Origin: Xanthomonas campestris pv. badrii
GTDB lineage: Bacteria > Pseudomonadota > Gammaproteobacteria > Xanthomonadales > Xanthomonadaceae
Length of the DNA: 64,000 nucleotides
Reading direction: 5' to 3'
Assembly: GCF_012848175.1 (NCBI RefSeq)
Contig: NZ_CP051651.1
Coordinates: forward strand, 2,480,001-2,544,000
Part shown: piece after piece, positions 10,595 through 19,863 of the stretch
Layout: the number at the start of each line of letters is the position of its first letter
Numbering within the stretch: the stretch's first letter is position 1
Made by a program: the position numbers and the translations under genes
Notes under the pieces: generated by a model
Seen by the model: the letters and a program-made list of their open reading frames with translations, nothing else
Database searches by the model: none
What the model was told of the DNA's origin: nothing

Positions 10595-12511
10595 ATGATC
10601 GACTCCACCCGCTATCCGCGCCTGTCGCGCATCCAGACCCCCGACGACCTGCGCCGCTTCGACGAGGCCGAGCTTGCGGCCATCGCCGACGAGTTGCGCG
10701 CCTACCTCATCGAATCGGTGGGCAAGAGCGGCGGGCACTTCGCGGCCGGGCTGGGCGTGATCGAACTCACCGTGGCCCTGCATTATCTCTACCAGACCCC
10801 GGTCGATCAGCTGGTGTGGGACGTCGGGCATCAGACCTACCCGCACAAGATCCTCACCGGCCGGCGCGACCAGATCCACACGGTCAAGCAGAAGGACGGC
10901 GTGGCGCCGTTCCCCAAGCGCGAAGAGAGCGTCTACGACACCTTTGGCGTTGGCCATTCCTCCACCTCGATCTCGGCCGCGCTCGGCATGGCGATCGCCG
11001 CGCAGCGCAATGGCGACGACCGCAAGGTGGTGGCGGTGATCGGCGACGGTGCGATGACCGCCGGCATGGTCTACGAGGCGCTCAACCATGCCGGCGGCAT
11101 GGATCCGGAGCCGAACCTGCTGGTGATCCTCAACGACAACCGCATGTCGATCTCCGAAGCGGTGGGCGGGTTGACCAAGATGCTGGGCCGGGCAAGCGGC
11201 AGCCGCACCCTCAACGCCATCCGCGAGGGCGGCAAGAAGATTCTCGGCGACAAGAAGAACAACCCCACCGCGCGCTTCGTGCGGCGCTGGGAAGAACACT
11301 GGAAGGGCATGTTCGTGCCGTCCACGCTGTTCGAGGAAATGGGGTTCCACTACACCGGCCCGATCGATGGCCATGACCTGCCTGGCCTGGTCGGCGCGCT
11401 GAAGACGCTCAAGACCCTCAAGGGCCCGCAGCTGCTGCACGTCATCACTACCAAGGGCAAGGGCTACGAGCTGGCCGAAGGCGACCAGATCGGCTATCAC
11501 GCGGTCGGCCCGTTCGACCCGAGCAAGGGCCTGGTCGCCAAGACCGGCGCCAAGAAGGCCACCTATACCGATGTCTTCAGCGACTGGGTCTGCGACATGG
11601 CCGCCGCCGAGCCCAGGTTGCTGGTGATCACCCCGGCAATGCGCGAAGGCTCGGGGCTGGTGCGCTTCAGCAAGCAATACCCGCAGCGCTACTTCGATGT
11701 GGCCATTGCCGAGCAGCATGCGGTGACGCTGGCAGCGGGCATGGCGACCCAGGGCGCCAAGCCGGTGGTGGCGATCTACTCCACCTTCCTGCAGCGCGGC
11801 TACGACCAGCTGGTGCACGACGTGGCGGTGCAAAAGCTCGACGTGCTGTTTGCGATCGACCGCGGTGGCGTGGTCGGCCCGGACGGCGCCACCCATGCCG
11901 GCAACCTGGACCTGAGCTTCCTGCGCTGCGTGCCGCACATGGTGGTGATGGCGCCGGCCGACGAAGCCGAATGCCGCCAGATGCTGAGCACCGGCGTGCA
12001 CTACGCAGGCCCGGCCGCGGTGCGCTACCCGCGCGGTACCGGCCCGGGCGTGGCACTGGATGCATCGCTGACCGCCCTGCCGATCGGCAAGGCGCAGCTG
12101 CGCCACAGCGGCACGCGTCTCGCCCTGCTGGGCTTCGGCGCGTGCGTGGACGCCGCCGAGGCAGTGGGCCGCGAACTTGGCCTCACCGTGGTCAACATGC
12201 GCTTCGTCAAACCGCTGGACAAGGCGATGCTGCTGGAGCTTGCGCGGACCCACGACGGCTTCGTCACCATCGAAGACAATGTGGTGGCCGGCGGCGCGGG
12301 CTCGGGCGTGTCCGAGTTGCTCAACGCCGAAGGCGTGCTGATGGCGATGCTGCACCTGGGCCTGCCGGACAGCTTCCAGCACCACGCCAGCCGCGAAGAC
12401 CTGCTGGCCGAAGCCGGCATCGACCAGGCTGGCATCCGCGCCGCCGTGCTCAAGCGCTGGCCGCACTTGATGACCACCAGCGCGCCGACGCTGAACGCCG
12501 CGGCGGGCTGA
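10595..12511 (+). CDS. dxs: 1-deoxy-D-xylulose-5-phosphate synthase
   Basis: Thiamine-diphosphate enzyme that condenses pyruvate and glyceraldehyde-3-phosphate, the first step of the MEP isoprenoid pathway. The N-terminal domain carries [12 protein letters not shown] and the ThDP motif GDGAMTAGM...NDNRMSIS. The central pyrimidine-binding domain shows [18 protein letters not shown] with the catalytic Glu. A C-terminal transketolase domain follows. From [10 protein letters not shown] it is 638 aa, the usual length; an ATG three bases earlier is the alternative. It is followed by a strong hairpin terminator. Confidence 0.97.
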   Translation: MIDSTRYPRLSRIQTPDDLRRFDEAELAAIADELRAYLIESVGKSGGHFAAGLGVIELTVALHYLYQTPVDQLVWDVGHQTYPHKILTGRRDQIHTVKQKDGVAPFPKREESVYDTFGVGHSSTSISAALGMAIAAQRNGDDRKVVAVIGDGAMTAGMVYEALNHAGGMDPEPNLLVILNDNRMSISEAVGGLTKMLGRASGSRTLNAIREGGKKILGDKKNNPTARFVRRWEEHWKGMFVPSTLFEEMGFHYTGPIDGHDLPGLVGALKTLKTLKGPQLLHVITTKGKGYELAEGDQIGYHAVGPFDPSKGLVAKTGAKKATYTDVFSDWVCDMAAAEPRLLVITPAMREGSGLVRFSKQYPQRYFDVAIAEQHAVTLAAGMATQGAKPVVAIYSTFLQRGYDQLVHDVAVQKLDVLFAIDRGGVVGPDGATHAGNLDLSFLRCVPHMVVMAPADEAECRQMLSTGVHYAGPAAVRYPRGTGPGVALDASLTALPIGKAQLRHSGTRLALLGFGACVDAAEAVGRELGLTVVNMRFVKPLDKAMLLELARTHDGFVTIEDNVVAGGAGSGVSELLNAEGVLMAMLHLGLPDSFQHHASREDLLAEAGIDQAGIRAAVLKRWPHLMTTSAPTLNAAAG

Positions 12512-12554
12512 TCCCGCCACGCTGCCACATCGCCACCAGCGGCAATCGCAAACG

Positions 12555-12589
12555 AACCGGCATGTACCGCGTGTACATGCCGGTTTTTT
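12555..12589 (+). terminator. Rho-independent terminator of dxs
   Basis: Perfect stem aaccggcatgtac / gtacatgccggtt with a 4- to 5-base loop, followed by a T run. It lies 43 bases past the dxs stop, between convergent genes, and on the other strand it could also slow the gumO-operon transcript. Confidence 0.9.
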
Positions 12590-12724
12590 CGTTGCCGGAT
12601 CCGTTCGGTGCTTGCCGGACCGGGCCATGTGCGCAATGACCTGTCGCATCCCCGCCCATCTCTGCTGCGGTCATCGCAGGCACGCGCCGACATCGGGCTG
12701 ACGCTGCACAGCTGCGCGCAAGAT

Positions 12725-13978
12725 CTACGCCGGCACCGCGCCGGTACGCTGAAATCCGTCCACCAGCTCCACGATGCGGCCACGCGCCTGCATGTCGTGC
12801 AGCTCCCTTTGCAGCCGACGCACAGCCGGATCCGGCTCGGAAGACGCCAGCGCCTTGCGCAATAGCGCCGGCAGCCCATCCAGTTCCCGCAGCCACCATG
12901 CCGCACCGGCGGCCTGCAACCGCGCGGCGTGGTCGAACTGGTCGTAGTCCAGTGGGTACACGATGGACGGCAGCCCGGCGGCCAGGCAGGCGTACAGGAT
13001 GCCGGCACCGCCGTGGTGAACCACCAAGGCGTAGCGATGTAGGTGCTGCGCATAGTCCACGTAGGGCAGACGCCGGTAGTTGCCGCATGCCGGCTGCGGC
13101 GGCGCGGCGGTATCGCCATCGCTGAAGTGGAACACCACCTCGGGAAACTGCGGCGCCAGCGCGCGCAGCACCGCATCCATGCGCTGTTTGACCCATTGCA
13201 GGTGCGTGCCCAGGGTCACCAGCACATGCCGCCGCCCGGCGAGAAACTGCGGTGCCTGCACGGCTGACGGCGGCGTGCACAACTGCGGCCCGACAAAGCG
13301 CAGCGCGGCGGGCCAGCGCTGCGCGAATTCGAACGAGGGCACGCCCAAGGCCAGGATGCACTGCGGCGAATACACCGCCTCGCTGCCATCGTTGCGATAC
13401 AGCGCCGGCAATCCGCAGGCGCGCATTTGCCGCCGGTAGCAGGCATGCAGGGTGCGCTTGAAGCCGCGGGTGAGCCGCCGGGCGATCGCATGCCAGGCAC
13501 GCTGGCGCAGCGTGGTCGCAGGCAGCAGACCGCCGAAGTAAGCCGGCGGCCCGTCGCCGGTTTCGATCACGCAGGGCGAGGGCATGCTGGTCCACCAGGC
13601 GATGCCCATCGCCTGCGCCGCCAGCCCGGCACTGGGCAGGGTGAAATCGGCGATCACCAGGTCCGGCCTCCGCGTGCGCCAACGCGCCTGCAGCGCATCG
13701 CCCACCTGCGCCATCAACCCCAGCGCGTTGTGCAGCTGCCGGCGCAAACGCACGGGGTGATGGCCGACAGCATGCGGCGGGTTGGCGATCTCCAGCAACA
13801 CGCGGTCGGCCTGTGCATCCAGGACGCCTGCACCGCGCAAGCCACATGCCTGGATACGCGCCTGCGCAGCCGGCGTGCTGATCACGTGCACGTCGTGATG
13901 CGGCGCCAGCTGCCGGGCGATGGCCAGAATCGGATGCAGATGCCCACTGTACGGCGGGGCGACCAGATCAATGCGCAT
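12725..13978 (-). CDS. GT1 (MGT/UGT-type) glycosyltransferase
   Basis: A 417-aa GT-B fold transferase. The N-terminus MRIDLVAPPYSGHLHPILA is the acceptor-domain signature of macrolide and zeaxanthin glycosyltransferases, and VVHHGGAGILYACLAAGLPS is the nucleotide-sugar-binding HGG motif of the UDP-glycosyltransferase family. Its likely role is to transfer a sugar from an NDP-donor to a small lipophilic acceptor. It is the last gene of the gumO operon and overlaps the hydrolase-like gene by 11 bases. The cluster also encodes a second glycosyltransferase of the ceramide-glucosyltransferase type, so a di-glycosylated lipid product is conceivable. The acceptor is unknown. Confidence 0.85.
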   Translation of the reverse strand: MRIDLVAPPYSGHLHPILAIARQLAPHHDVHVISTPAAQARIQACGLRGAGVLDAQADRVLLEIANPPHAVGHHPVRLRRQLHNALGLMAQVGDALQARWRTRRPDLVIADFTLPSAGLAAQAMGIAWWTSMPSPCVIETGDGPPAYFGGLLPATTLRQRAWHAIARRLTRGFKRTLHACYRRQMRACGLPALYRNDGSEAVYSPQCILALGVPSFEFAQRWPAALRFVGPQLCTPPSAVQAPQFLAGRRHVLVTLGTHLQWVKQRMDAVLRALAPQFPEVVFHFSDGDTAAPPQPACGNYRRLPYVDYAQHLHRYALVVHHGGAGILYACLAAGLPSIVYPLDYDQFDHAARLQAAGAAWWLRELDGLPALLRKALASSEPDPAVRRLQRELHDMQARGRIVELVDGFQRTGAVPA

Positions 13979-14546
13979 GTCCCCTGCCCCGCAGCGTCTG
14001 CTGGACCGTGGCGACGAAGGCCTGGCACTCCGACAGCACGTCCGCAGTGGTCAGGTAATCCATGTGCCCGCAGGCCGGCGCCAGCTGCACCGGCCCGCGA
14101 AACAGCGCACGCGAAATCCAGTCGCCGCGCCCCTGCACGCTATGCAACTGCGCGAACGTGGCCGGGTTGCGGCACACCGGGCCGTAGGCGAACACGGCCA
14201 GACGCGCGCGCAGCTCCTGCGGCAGCTGCAGCGCGGTGAGCACCTGCAACCCGCAACTGCCGGCCAGCAGCACCGTCATCGGCGCCTGCGCGAGCAAGGC
14301 CTGCACGCTCATGCGATCGCTGTGCGCCACGCGCGCAGCACGCGCGGCCAGGTAGTGGCGTGCGTTGGAGACGCTGGCGCGCCACAGCGCAACGCGACGG
14401 TGCGGCGCCATGTCGCTGCGGTATGGGTAATTGCACGCGATCAACTGCCGGCCATCGCCGTGCAGCTGCTGCAGAAAATCGCGTTGCTGTGCGCTCAATG
14501 CACAGCTCGCCGGGTCGCTCTGCCCGGTGAGGAAGGCGATCTGCAT
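13968..14546 (-). CDS. Small alpha/beta-hydrolase-like protein
   Basis: A 192-aa protein with features of a compact lipase/esterase-like fold. LLAGSCGLQVLTAL resembles a nucleophile elbow (Ser in A-G-S-C-G, not the full G-x-S-x-G), and ACGHMDYL near the C-terminus could supply the catalytic His. It has no signal peptide. The start MQIAFLTGQSDP leaves 10 bases after the GT2 stop; an ATG ten codons earlier would overlap that gene. It overlaps the downstream GT1 gene by 11 bases. Function is unassigned; a thioesterase- or acyl-handling role in the operon is only an inference. Confidence 0.6.
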   Translation of the reverse strand: MQIAFLTGQSDPASCALSAQQRDFLQQLHGDGRQLIACNYPYRSDMAPHRRVALWRASVSNARHYLAARAARVAHSDRMSVQALLAQAPMTVLLAGSCGLQVLTALQLPQELRARLAVFAYGPVCRNPATFAQLHSVQGRGDWISRALFRGPVQLAPACGHMDYLTTADVLSECQAFVATVQQTLRGRGHAH

Positions 14547-14556
14547 TGGCGACGCG

Positions 14557-15708
14557 TCACTGCGCACGGAAGCGACCATCTGCCAGCACGCGGTAACGCC
14601 GCGTGCGCCAGGCGATGCTGCGTACGCAGGCCGCGTGCAGCAGGTGCAGCGGCTGCAGGCATTCGGCCAGGAGAGACAGCAGCGGCCGATGGCGTACCGC
14701 CCCGGTACTGCGCCACTGCACCAGACACAGCAGCAGCGCGCGCAGCAGCAAGAGCGCCGCCCCGCATGCGATGGACCAGCCACCCGGCTGCACGCAGATG
14801 CCGAGCAACAGGGCCACCAATACCACCGGCGGCAATCCCTGCAGCACCGAGATGGCACCGGCAATACCGATGCGCTGACGGCGCAGCAGGATCAAGGCGA
14901 ACAGCATCCAGCGATGCATCTGACGGGCATAGCTGGGCAGATCCGGCATGGCGGTGCGCATCGCCACCGGGGCGATGGATTGCCGGATGCGGCCACCACG
15001 TTCGCGCACCAGGGCGGCCACGGCCAGATCGTCGGTGAGCTGGTCCAGCACGCCGCCAAGACCGCCCCAGGCACGCAGGCGCTCGGTACGCGCGGCGTAG
15101 CACATGCCGTTGATGGTCAGCGGCGCGGCGAACGGCAGCCAGCCCAGATAGGTGAGCGCGGCATTGTTGTTGACGAACTGCGCCAGCAGCCGCCCGGCCA
15201 GGGTGTCGCTGTCGCGGTAATGCGGCAACGCGGTGACCAGGTCGGCGTGCTGCAGATCGCGCAGCAACTGCGCCAGCGCCGCTGCGCCCAACTGCGCATC
15301 GTCATCCAGCACCAGGCTGATCGGCGCCTGCACCTGCGCAAGCGCCGCCTGCAGCTTCCATGCCTTCGGATTGAGATCCGGCGGCGCGGCGGGCACCTGC
15401 ATGCGGGTAATGCGCACCTGCGGATACAGCGCCACCAGCGCATCGGCCACCGTGTTGCCGGCGCGGTCGTCCGCATCCAGCAGCCACAGGAAGTGCGCCT
15501 GCGGCAGCGCCTGCAGGTTGGCGGCCAGCACCTGCTGCAACTGCGCGTCGCCCCCCAGGATGGGCTGCAGGATCGCCACATCCGCCTGGCTGGCTGCAGC
15601 GTCGTGCGATGGCGCCATGCGTGCGCGGCGTATCACCCACAGCGCCGCGACGGTCTTGACGATGAGCAAGACCAGATAGAGCGCAGCCAGGGCCGACACT
15701 AGGCCCAT
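14557..15708 (-). CDS. GT2/GT21 membrane glycosyltransferase (ceramide glucosyltransferase-like)
   Basis: A 383-aa membrane-anchored processive-type GT-A enzyme. An N-terminal transmembrane helix (MGLVSALAALYLVLLIVKTV) is followed by the motifs D1 LLDADDRAG, D2 LVLDDDAQ, D3 LTDDLAVA and QMHRWM (the QxxRW motif). Two or three C-terminal helices come next. This spacing is that of ceramide glucosyltransferases and the hopanoid enzyme HpnI (GT21). It overlaps the reductase gene by 10 bases. It is predicted to glycosylate a lipid at the cytoplasmic face of the inner membrane. The lipid is not identified. Confidence 0.85.
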   Translation of the reverse strand: MGLVSALAALYLVLLIVKTVAALWVIRRARMAPSHDAAASQADVAILQPILGGDAQLQQVLAANLQALPQAHFLWLLDADDRAGNTVADALVALYPQVRITRMQVPAAPPDLNPKAWKLQAALAQVQAPISLVLDDDAQLGAAALAQLLRDLQHADLVTALPHYRDSDTLAGRLLAQFVNNNAALTYLGWLPFAAPLTINGMCYAARTERLRAWGGLGGVLDQLTDDLAVAALVRERGGRIRQSIAPVAMRTAMPDLPSYARQMHRWMLFALILLRRQRIGIAGAISVLQGLPPVVLVALLLGICVQPGGWSIACGAALLLLRALLLCLVQWRSTGAVRHRPLLSLLAECLQPLHLLHAACVRSIAWRTRRYRVLADGRFRAQ

Positions 15709-16658
15709 TGCGTCGCCTGCCAGCGGACGAACGCTTCCACGCCCTCGTCCAGACCGACACTGGGCGGCCCCAGATCGGCCAGCGTGCGCTGCGGATTGAA
15801 GGTCTTGGAATACGCGAACACGCCCACGCCGAAGCGCGTGATCGGCGGCTCGCTGCGCAATCGCAGCAAGCGATACGCGACCTCCACCACGCTGGCCATG
15901 CGCAGCGCCGTGCCGATGCGCACCTCGCGCTGCGGCAGCGGCACGTGCAGGCGTGCCAGCACATCCAGCAACAGCTGCTGCACGTCCACCGGCTGCGCAT
16001 TGGTGAGGTTGTAGGCGCGCTGCAGCTGCGGTGCGGTGGCAGCGCGGTAGAGGTAATCGCACAGCGCATCGATATAGATCAGGTCGCCGATCACCGGCTG
16101 GGTCTGGCCGACGAAACGCGGCAGCGCGCCCTTGCGGGCCGCCGCGATCACGCGCGGAAACAGCACCGTATCGCCCGGCCCGAACACCGCACGCGGGCGC
16201 AATACCGACCATTGGCCCGGATAGGTCTCGAGCAGCGTTTCACCCAGGTACTTGGTCTGCGCATAGGTGTTGACGAAGGCCGGGCCGATCGGGCTGTCCT
16301 CATCCAGGTCGTACTGATGTTCCTCGCGATAGAACACCGAACTGGACGAGACATACAACAGGCGCGGGCAACCATGCCGCGTGCAGAAGTCGATGACGTT
16401 GGCGGTGGCCTGCACGTTGTGCCGGTGGAACTGCGCGCGCGTTGCCCACGGCGAGGCCAGCGCGCCCGCATGGATCACCACATCCGGCTGCCAGTCCAGC
16501 GCGAACGGCTGGCTCAGATCGATGCGGTGATAGTCGGGCAGCGCGCTCGCGCGCCGACCGATGCCATGGATCTCCACACCGGGCCGCCCCTGGAAACGCC
16601 GCAGGAATGCGCCACCGACAAAACCGGATGCACCGGTCACGAGAATGCGCAGGCTCAT
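15699..16658 (-). CDS. Extended SDR: NAD(P)-dependent epimerase/3-beta-HSD-like reductase
   Basis: A 319-aa Rossmann-fold protein with the dinucleotide motif VTGASGFVGGAFLRR and the catalytic Tyr-x3-Lys (YAQTK), preceded by the Ser-rich strand LLYVSSSSVFY. Family members act either on nucleotide sugars or, as with OleD and 3-beta-HSD enzymes, on long-chain or sterol-like keto/alcohol substrates. Because it is translationally coupled to gumP (ATGA overlap) in an operon with a ketosynthase-like protein, a lipid keto-reductase role is attractive but inferred. A GTG two codons earlier is an alternative start. Confidence 0.85.
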   Translation of the reverse strand: MSLRILVTGASGFVGGAFLRRFQGRPGVEIHGIGRRASALPDYHRIDLSQPFALDWQPDVVIHAGALASPWATRAQFHRHNVQATANVIDFCTRHGCPRLLYVSSSSVFYREEHQYDLDEDSPIGPAFVNTYAQTKYLGETLLETYPGQWSVLRPRAVFGPGDTVLFPRVIAAARKGALPRFVGQTQPVIGDLIYIDALCDYLYRAATAPQLQRAYNLTNAQPVDVQQLLLDVLARLHVPLPQREVRIGTALRMASVVEVAYRLLRLRSEPPITRFGVGVFAYSKTFNPQRTLADLGPPSVGLDEGVEAFVRWQATQWA

Positions 16659-17503
16659 CGCCACTCCGGTTGATAACGGTCAAGACTGGGCTGGCAGTGC
16701 GAAGGCAGGATGACCAGCTCCGGATGCGCCTGCGACAGGCCGTGCAGCTGTCGCACGGTGCGCTGGAAGGCAGGCCAGTCGTGCATCACCAGGCGGGTGG
16801 GCCAGGCCGGCCATTGCAGTGTCTTCCAGGTTGCCCACGACCACACCGCATCTGCACACAGCAACACCTCGCGGTCCTGTTGATCGCGCAGCCACAGCCC
16901 CATCTGCCCCGGCACATGGCCAGGCAGCGGCACAGCGAGCACGCTGCCGTCTTCGAACAGATCGTAGGCAATGCCCAGGCCTTGCCAGGCACCGGTCAAT
17001 GCACGCTGCGGCGCCTGTTCGGCGAACTGCATGCGCTGATCGAAATCGGCCGGCAGCAGCTGCGGCAACAGCGCGCGGCGCAACCCGCCCAACCGCGAAC
17101 AGCTGCGCATCTGCGCATAGTCCGCGCGCAGACAGATGAAACGCGCGTTCGGCAGATCGCGCAGGCCACCGATATGGTCGGCGTGGAAGTGCGACACCAG
17201 GCACCAGGCGATCTCGTCCAGCTGCACGTCACGACGCGCCAGTTGCGCGCCCAGGGTTTCGTGCGCCGGCAGCATCACCGGCGTGGTCCAGCGGTACAGG
17301 CGTTCCGGCCACGGATCGGTGGCGCGGAAAAAATGCTCCGCATAGCCGGTATCGTAGAGCAGCGCGCCGCGCTGCGGATGCCGGATCAGCACGCTCAAGG
17401 CCGGAAACTCGACCGCATGCCAATGCCCATCGGCGCGCACCATGCGTTCGCAATGCCGGCAATGGCCGATGCGCAGCAGGTCGAGGGAAACGCGCGGCGC
17501 CAT
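16655..17503 (-). CDS. gumP: GumP, metallo-beta-lactamase-fold hydrolase
   Basis: A 282-aa binuclear-metal hydrolase. The zinc signature HFHADH is in CLVSHFHADHIGG, further metal ligands lie in LPGHVPG, LLCADAVWS and ILPSHCQP, and the set resembles AiiA-type lactonases. It begins at the ATG that shares a base with the gumO stop (TGATG), so the two are translationally coupled. GumP is not needed for xanthan synthesis (literature on gumN-P). Its lactone or thioester substrate is unknown; hydrolysis of a thioester made by GumO is one possibility. Confidence 0.88.
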   Translation of the reverse strand: MAPRVSLDLLRIGHCRHCERMVRADGHWHAVEFPALSVLIRHPQRGALLYDTGYAEHFFRATDPWPERLYRWTTPVMLPAHETLGAQLARRDVQLDEIAWCLVSHFHADHIGGLRDLPNARFICLRADYAQMRSCSRLGGLRRALLPQLLPADFDQRMQFAEQAPQRALTGAWQGLGIAYDLFEDGSVLAVPLPGHVPGQMGLWLRDQQDREVLLCADAVWSWATWKTLQWPAWPTRLVMHDWPAFQRTVRQLHGLSQAHPELVILPSHCQPSLDRYQPEWR

Positions 17504-18504
17504 CAGTAGCGCAACACCATGCCGCCGATCGCCAGGCCGGCGCCGGTGCCGAGCAAGGCGACCAGCTCGCCGCGCTGCAGTTGCCGATCCACCACGGCAT
17601 GATGCAGGGCATGCGGCAACGAGGCGGCCACCTGGTTGCCGGTGGTCGGCAGGATGCGCACCACCTGCTCGGCATGCAGCCCCAGCGCCTGCACCACATG
17701 ATCCAGGCCGCCACCGGAGGCCTGGTGCGGCACCAGCCAGCGCAACGCAGTGGCCGCAACCCCCGCCTCGTCCAGCAACTGCGTCCAGAACGCCGGCAGG
17801 TGACGCGCGGCAAAGCGGTACGCGCCGCGGCCATCCATCCAGAACAGGCGCGAGGCCGCGGGTGCGCTTGCGTCTCCGTGCGGCGCACGGGTGCCGCCGC
17901 CGCCGATGCGGCACAGGTCCGCGCCGTTGCCATAACTGGCAAGGCGGCTGGACAGCAACGCCGAGTCCTGGTCTGCACTGCTGCGCCCGACCACGACCGC
18001 GGCAGCGCCATCGCCGAACAATCCCGCAGTGCCGGGGGTGGCCTCGTCCAGCCCGGCCGAGGCCACTTCGCTGGAGACGATCAATACGCGCCGGTAGCGG
18101 CCCAGGGCCAGCGCATTGGCGGCCATGTCCAGCGCCACCAGGAAGCTCAGGCAGGTGGCATTGACATCGAATGCGGGAATGCCCGAATCGCCCAAGCCCA
18201 ATGCGCGCTGGATCAGCACCGCCTGACAGGGAATCGGTTGCTCCATGACCGCACAGGCCGAGATCAGGCAATCGATCTGGCTGCCGTCGATGCCGGCAGT
18301 GTCCAACGCCTGCTGCGCCGCGGCCGCTCCCATCGACGATGCCGTTTCGCCCGCGCCCACGTAGTGGCGGGTGACAACCCCCAGGCGTGCGGCCGTGGTT
18401 CCGGCCGGCAACAGCCAGCGCGCGTCCAACTCGCCCGAGCTGACTTCGCGCGCCGGGACATGGCGCCCGGTGCCCAGGATGCGCAGCGGCAATGCGTTCA
18501 ACAC
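17503..18504 (-). CDS. gumO: GumO, 3-oxoacyl-ACP synthase III-like ketosynthase
   Basis: A 333-aa thiolase-fold protein of the FabH/OleA family. All three catalytic residues are visible: Cys in FDVNATCLSFLVA, His in VPHQASGGG and Asn in TGNQVAASL. It should therefore be able to condense an acyl-CoA or acyl-ACP with a second unit. The start is a GTG at 18504 (VLNALPLRILGTG); no ATG is suitably placed. It heads an operon of overlapping genes (gumP, SDR, GT2, hydrolase, GT1). A TATGCT hexamer 27 bases upstream suggests its own promoter. It is named gumO by position; its role is not in xanthan assembly. Confidence 0.88.
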   Translation of the reverse strand: MLNALPLRILGTGRHVPAREVSSGELDARWLLPAGTTAARLGVVTRHYVGAGETASSMGAAAAQQALDTAGIDGSQIDCLISACAVMEQPIPCQAVLIQRALGLGDSGIPAFDVNATCLSFLVALDMAANALALGRYRRVLIVSSEVASAGLDEATPGTAGLFGDGAAAVVVGRSSADQDSALLSSRLASYGNGADLCRIGGGGTRAPHGDASAPAASRLFWMDGRGAYRFAARHLPAFWTQLLDEAGVAATALRWLVPHQASGGGLDHVVQALGLHAEQVVRILPTTGNQVAASLPHALHHAVVDRQLQRGELVALLGTGAGLAIGGMVLRY

Positions 18505-18530
18505 GAAAGCTCTCGGCAAAGAAGGCGCGC

Positions 18531-18560
18531 AGCATACCGTGGCAGCAACGGCCGGCCTAA
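18531..18560 (-). promoter_or_regulatory. Candidate promoter of the gumO operon
   Basis: On the - strand a TATGCT hexamer (18536-18531) lies 26 bases before the gumO start, with TTAGGC 18 bases further upstream. It sits in a 250-base gap between gumN and gumO, which itself suggests an independent transcript. This is a pattern match only. Confidence 0.35.
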
Positions 18561-18754
18561 CCCCGCACGGCCAGTCGCCCTGCGCGATCGCAATGCCATC
18601 CGGACGGCGCGCGACACGGCTGCGGCGACCGGGCGCGGCACGCACCGCTCCAAACGGCTGCAGGCACTGCACACCCCACATCGTGGGCGCACCGCAGCAG
18701 GCACTCACGCGTGCACACGTGCCGGGAGCGCGCGCCGCCCTGCGCGTCAGGCGA

Positions 18755-19768
18755 TCAAGGCGCCTCCACCGCGTAGCCGAGCGCCTGCAAGCGGGCCAGA
18801 TAGCCGTCGGGCGCGGTCAGGCGACTGATCGGCAACACCGCGAAGGTGCTGCGATTGCGCTGCAATGCGGCGCTGGCGATGCCGAGCCAATGCTCGCGCA
18901 TGCGCCGTTCCAGATCGTCGATACCACGCTTCCTGGCCGCTTCGGAACTGGCCATCGCACTCATGCACGCCGCCTGCGGATCTTCGCGCGGCAACTGGCG
19001 CAACGCTTCGATGTCGCCCACCGACCAGGCATTGGCGCGTTCGACCATGGTGGGGAGATCGCGCTCCACCGTCACCAGGATGCTGCGAAAACAGGCGGTG
19101 TCGTCCATGCCGCCGGCGCGAAACTCCTTCAGCGCCTGCCGCGGGTCGGCGATCTTGTAGTCCAGCGCAGTCGGTGTCGGCTTGATGCCCGCGCGCTTGG
19201 CGGCACGCTCCACCACCGACCAGATCACCGGCGAGCGGGCCAGACCCGACCGTTTCAGCGCCGCCTGGTACAACTCGCCAGCGGCCAGCATCGGGCGCTT
19301 GCGCTCCACGCCGCGATCGTTGCCGATGTAGCGGGCCTTGGCCACGCTCCAGCGGGCGTAGAGATCGGGCGGCAGCACCTGTCGCAGTTCGCGGCCATCG
19401 GCGTTCTTCATTGCCTTCATCGCCGACGGCAGCAAGGTGAGTTTGCCGAAGAACCCCATGTCCGCATCGAGCTGCACGGTCGGCGCCATCAGCACCTGTT
19501 GCGACTGGCCGATGATGGTTTCCACTTCACTCGACTGCCACTGCAGGCGCTTGGGCAACGGCGACTGCGTGCCCAGGATCCACAACACGTGGTCGCCCTT
19601 GCTGACCTTCCACAAGCCGGGCCCGGGCTGCACACCGCGGACCACCATCGCTTCCAGATCCACCACCGGTGGTGGTGCCGGCGCCGTCTTCGGCGACGTA
19701 TCGCTGGCCGCCGCCAGCAGCGACACCAGCATCAAGCCCACTCCCCATCCCGCTGCCCTGTATCGCAT
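18755..19768 (-). CDS. gumN: GumN, TraB/PrgY/GumN-family exported protein
   Basis: The founding-type member of the GumN branch of the TraB family. A signal peptide (MRYRAAGWGVGLMLVSLLAAA) is followed by a ~300-residue domain containing HVLWILGTQSPLPKRLQW (the family's glycine-rich N-terminal strand, but T-Q-S where many members have T-H-M/S) and IGQSQQVLMAP. The family may be metalloprotease-like, but no mechanism is established here. The start at 19768 gives 337 aa; a start at 19798 would add 10 residues before the signal peptide. It follows the cupin gene and ends the gum-cluster run before a 250-base gap. Confidence 0.9.
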   Translation of the reverse strand: MRYRAAGWGVGLMLVSLLAAASDTSPKTAPAPPPVVDLEAMVVRGVQPGPGLWKVSKGDHVLWILGTQSPLPKRLQWQSSEVETIIGQSQQVLMAPTVQLDADMGFFGKLTLLPSAMKAMKNADGRELRQVLPPDLYARWSVAKARYIGNDRGVERKRPMLAAGELYQAALKRSGLARSPVIWSVVERAAKRAGIKPTPTALDYKIADPRQALKEFRAGGMDDTACFRSILVTVERDLPTMVERANAWSVGDIEALRQLPREDPQAACMSAMASSEAARKRGIDDLERRMREHWLGIASAALQRNRSTFAVLPISRLTAPDGYLARLQALGYAVEAP

Positions 19769-19863
19769 CGCGCATTGCCCCCTGTGTGAGGCGGACATTA
19801 CGTGAAGCCGGCACCTGCCGCGTTAGGGAAGCGTTGCACCAGGCCAGCAGCGCATGACTGACA

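Noticed and set aside
10097..12649. 850-codon - strand frame opposite dxs
   Set aside because: Antisense of a clear dxs gene; His/Ala/Gly/Arg-rich composition typical of shadow frames in GC-rich DNA.
17164..17503. GumP as a quorum-quenching AHL lactonase
   Set aside because: The HxHxDH zinc motif is shared by many unrelated metallo-hydrolases; operon context gives no support for acyl-homoserine lactone as substrate.
16655..18535. A 626-codon frame that would fuse extra sequence to GumP
   Set aside because: The upstream half is gumO in another frame; the GumP family starts at the ATG at 17503, which overlaps the gumO stop.
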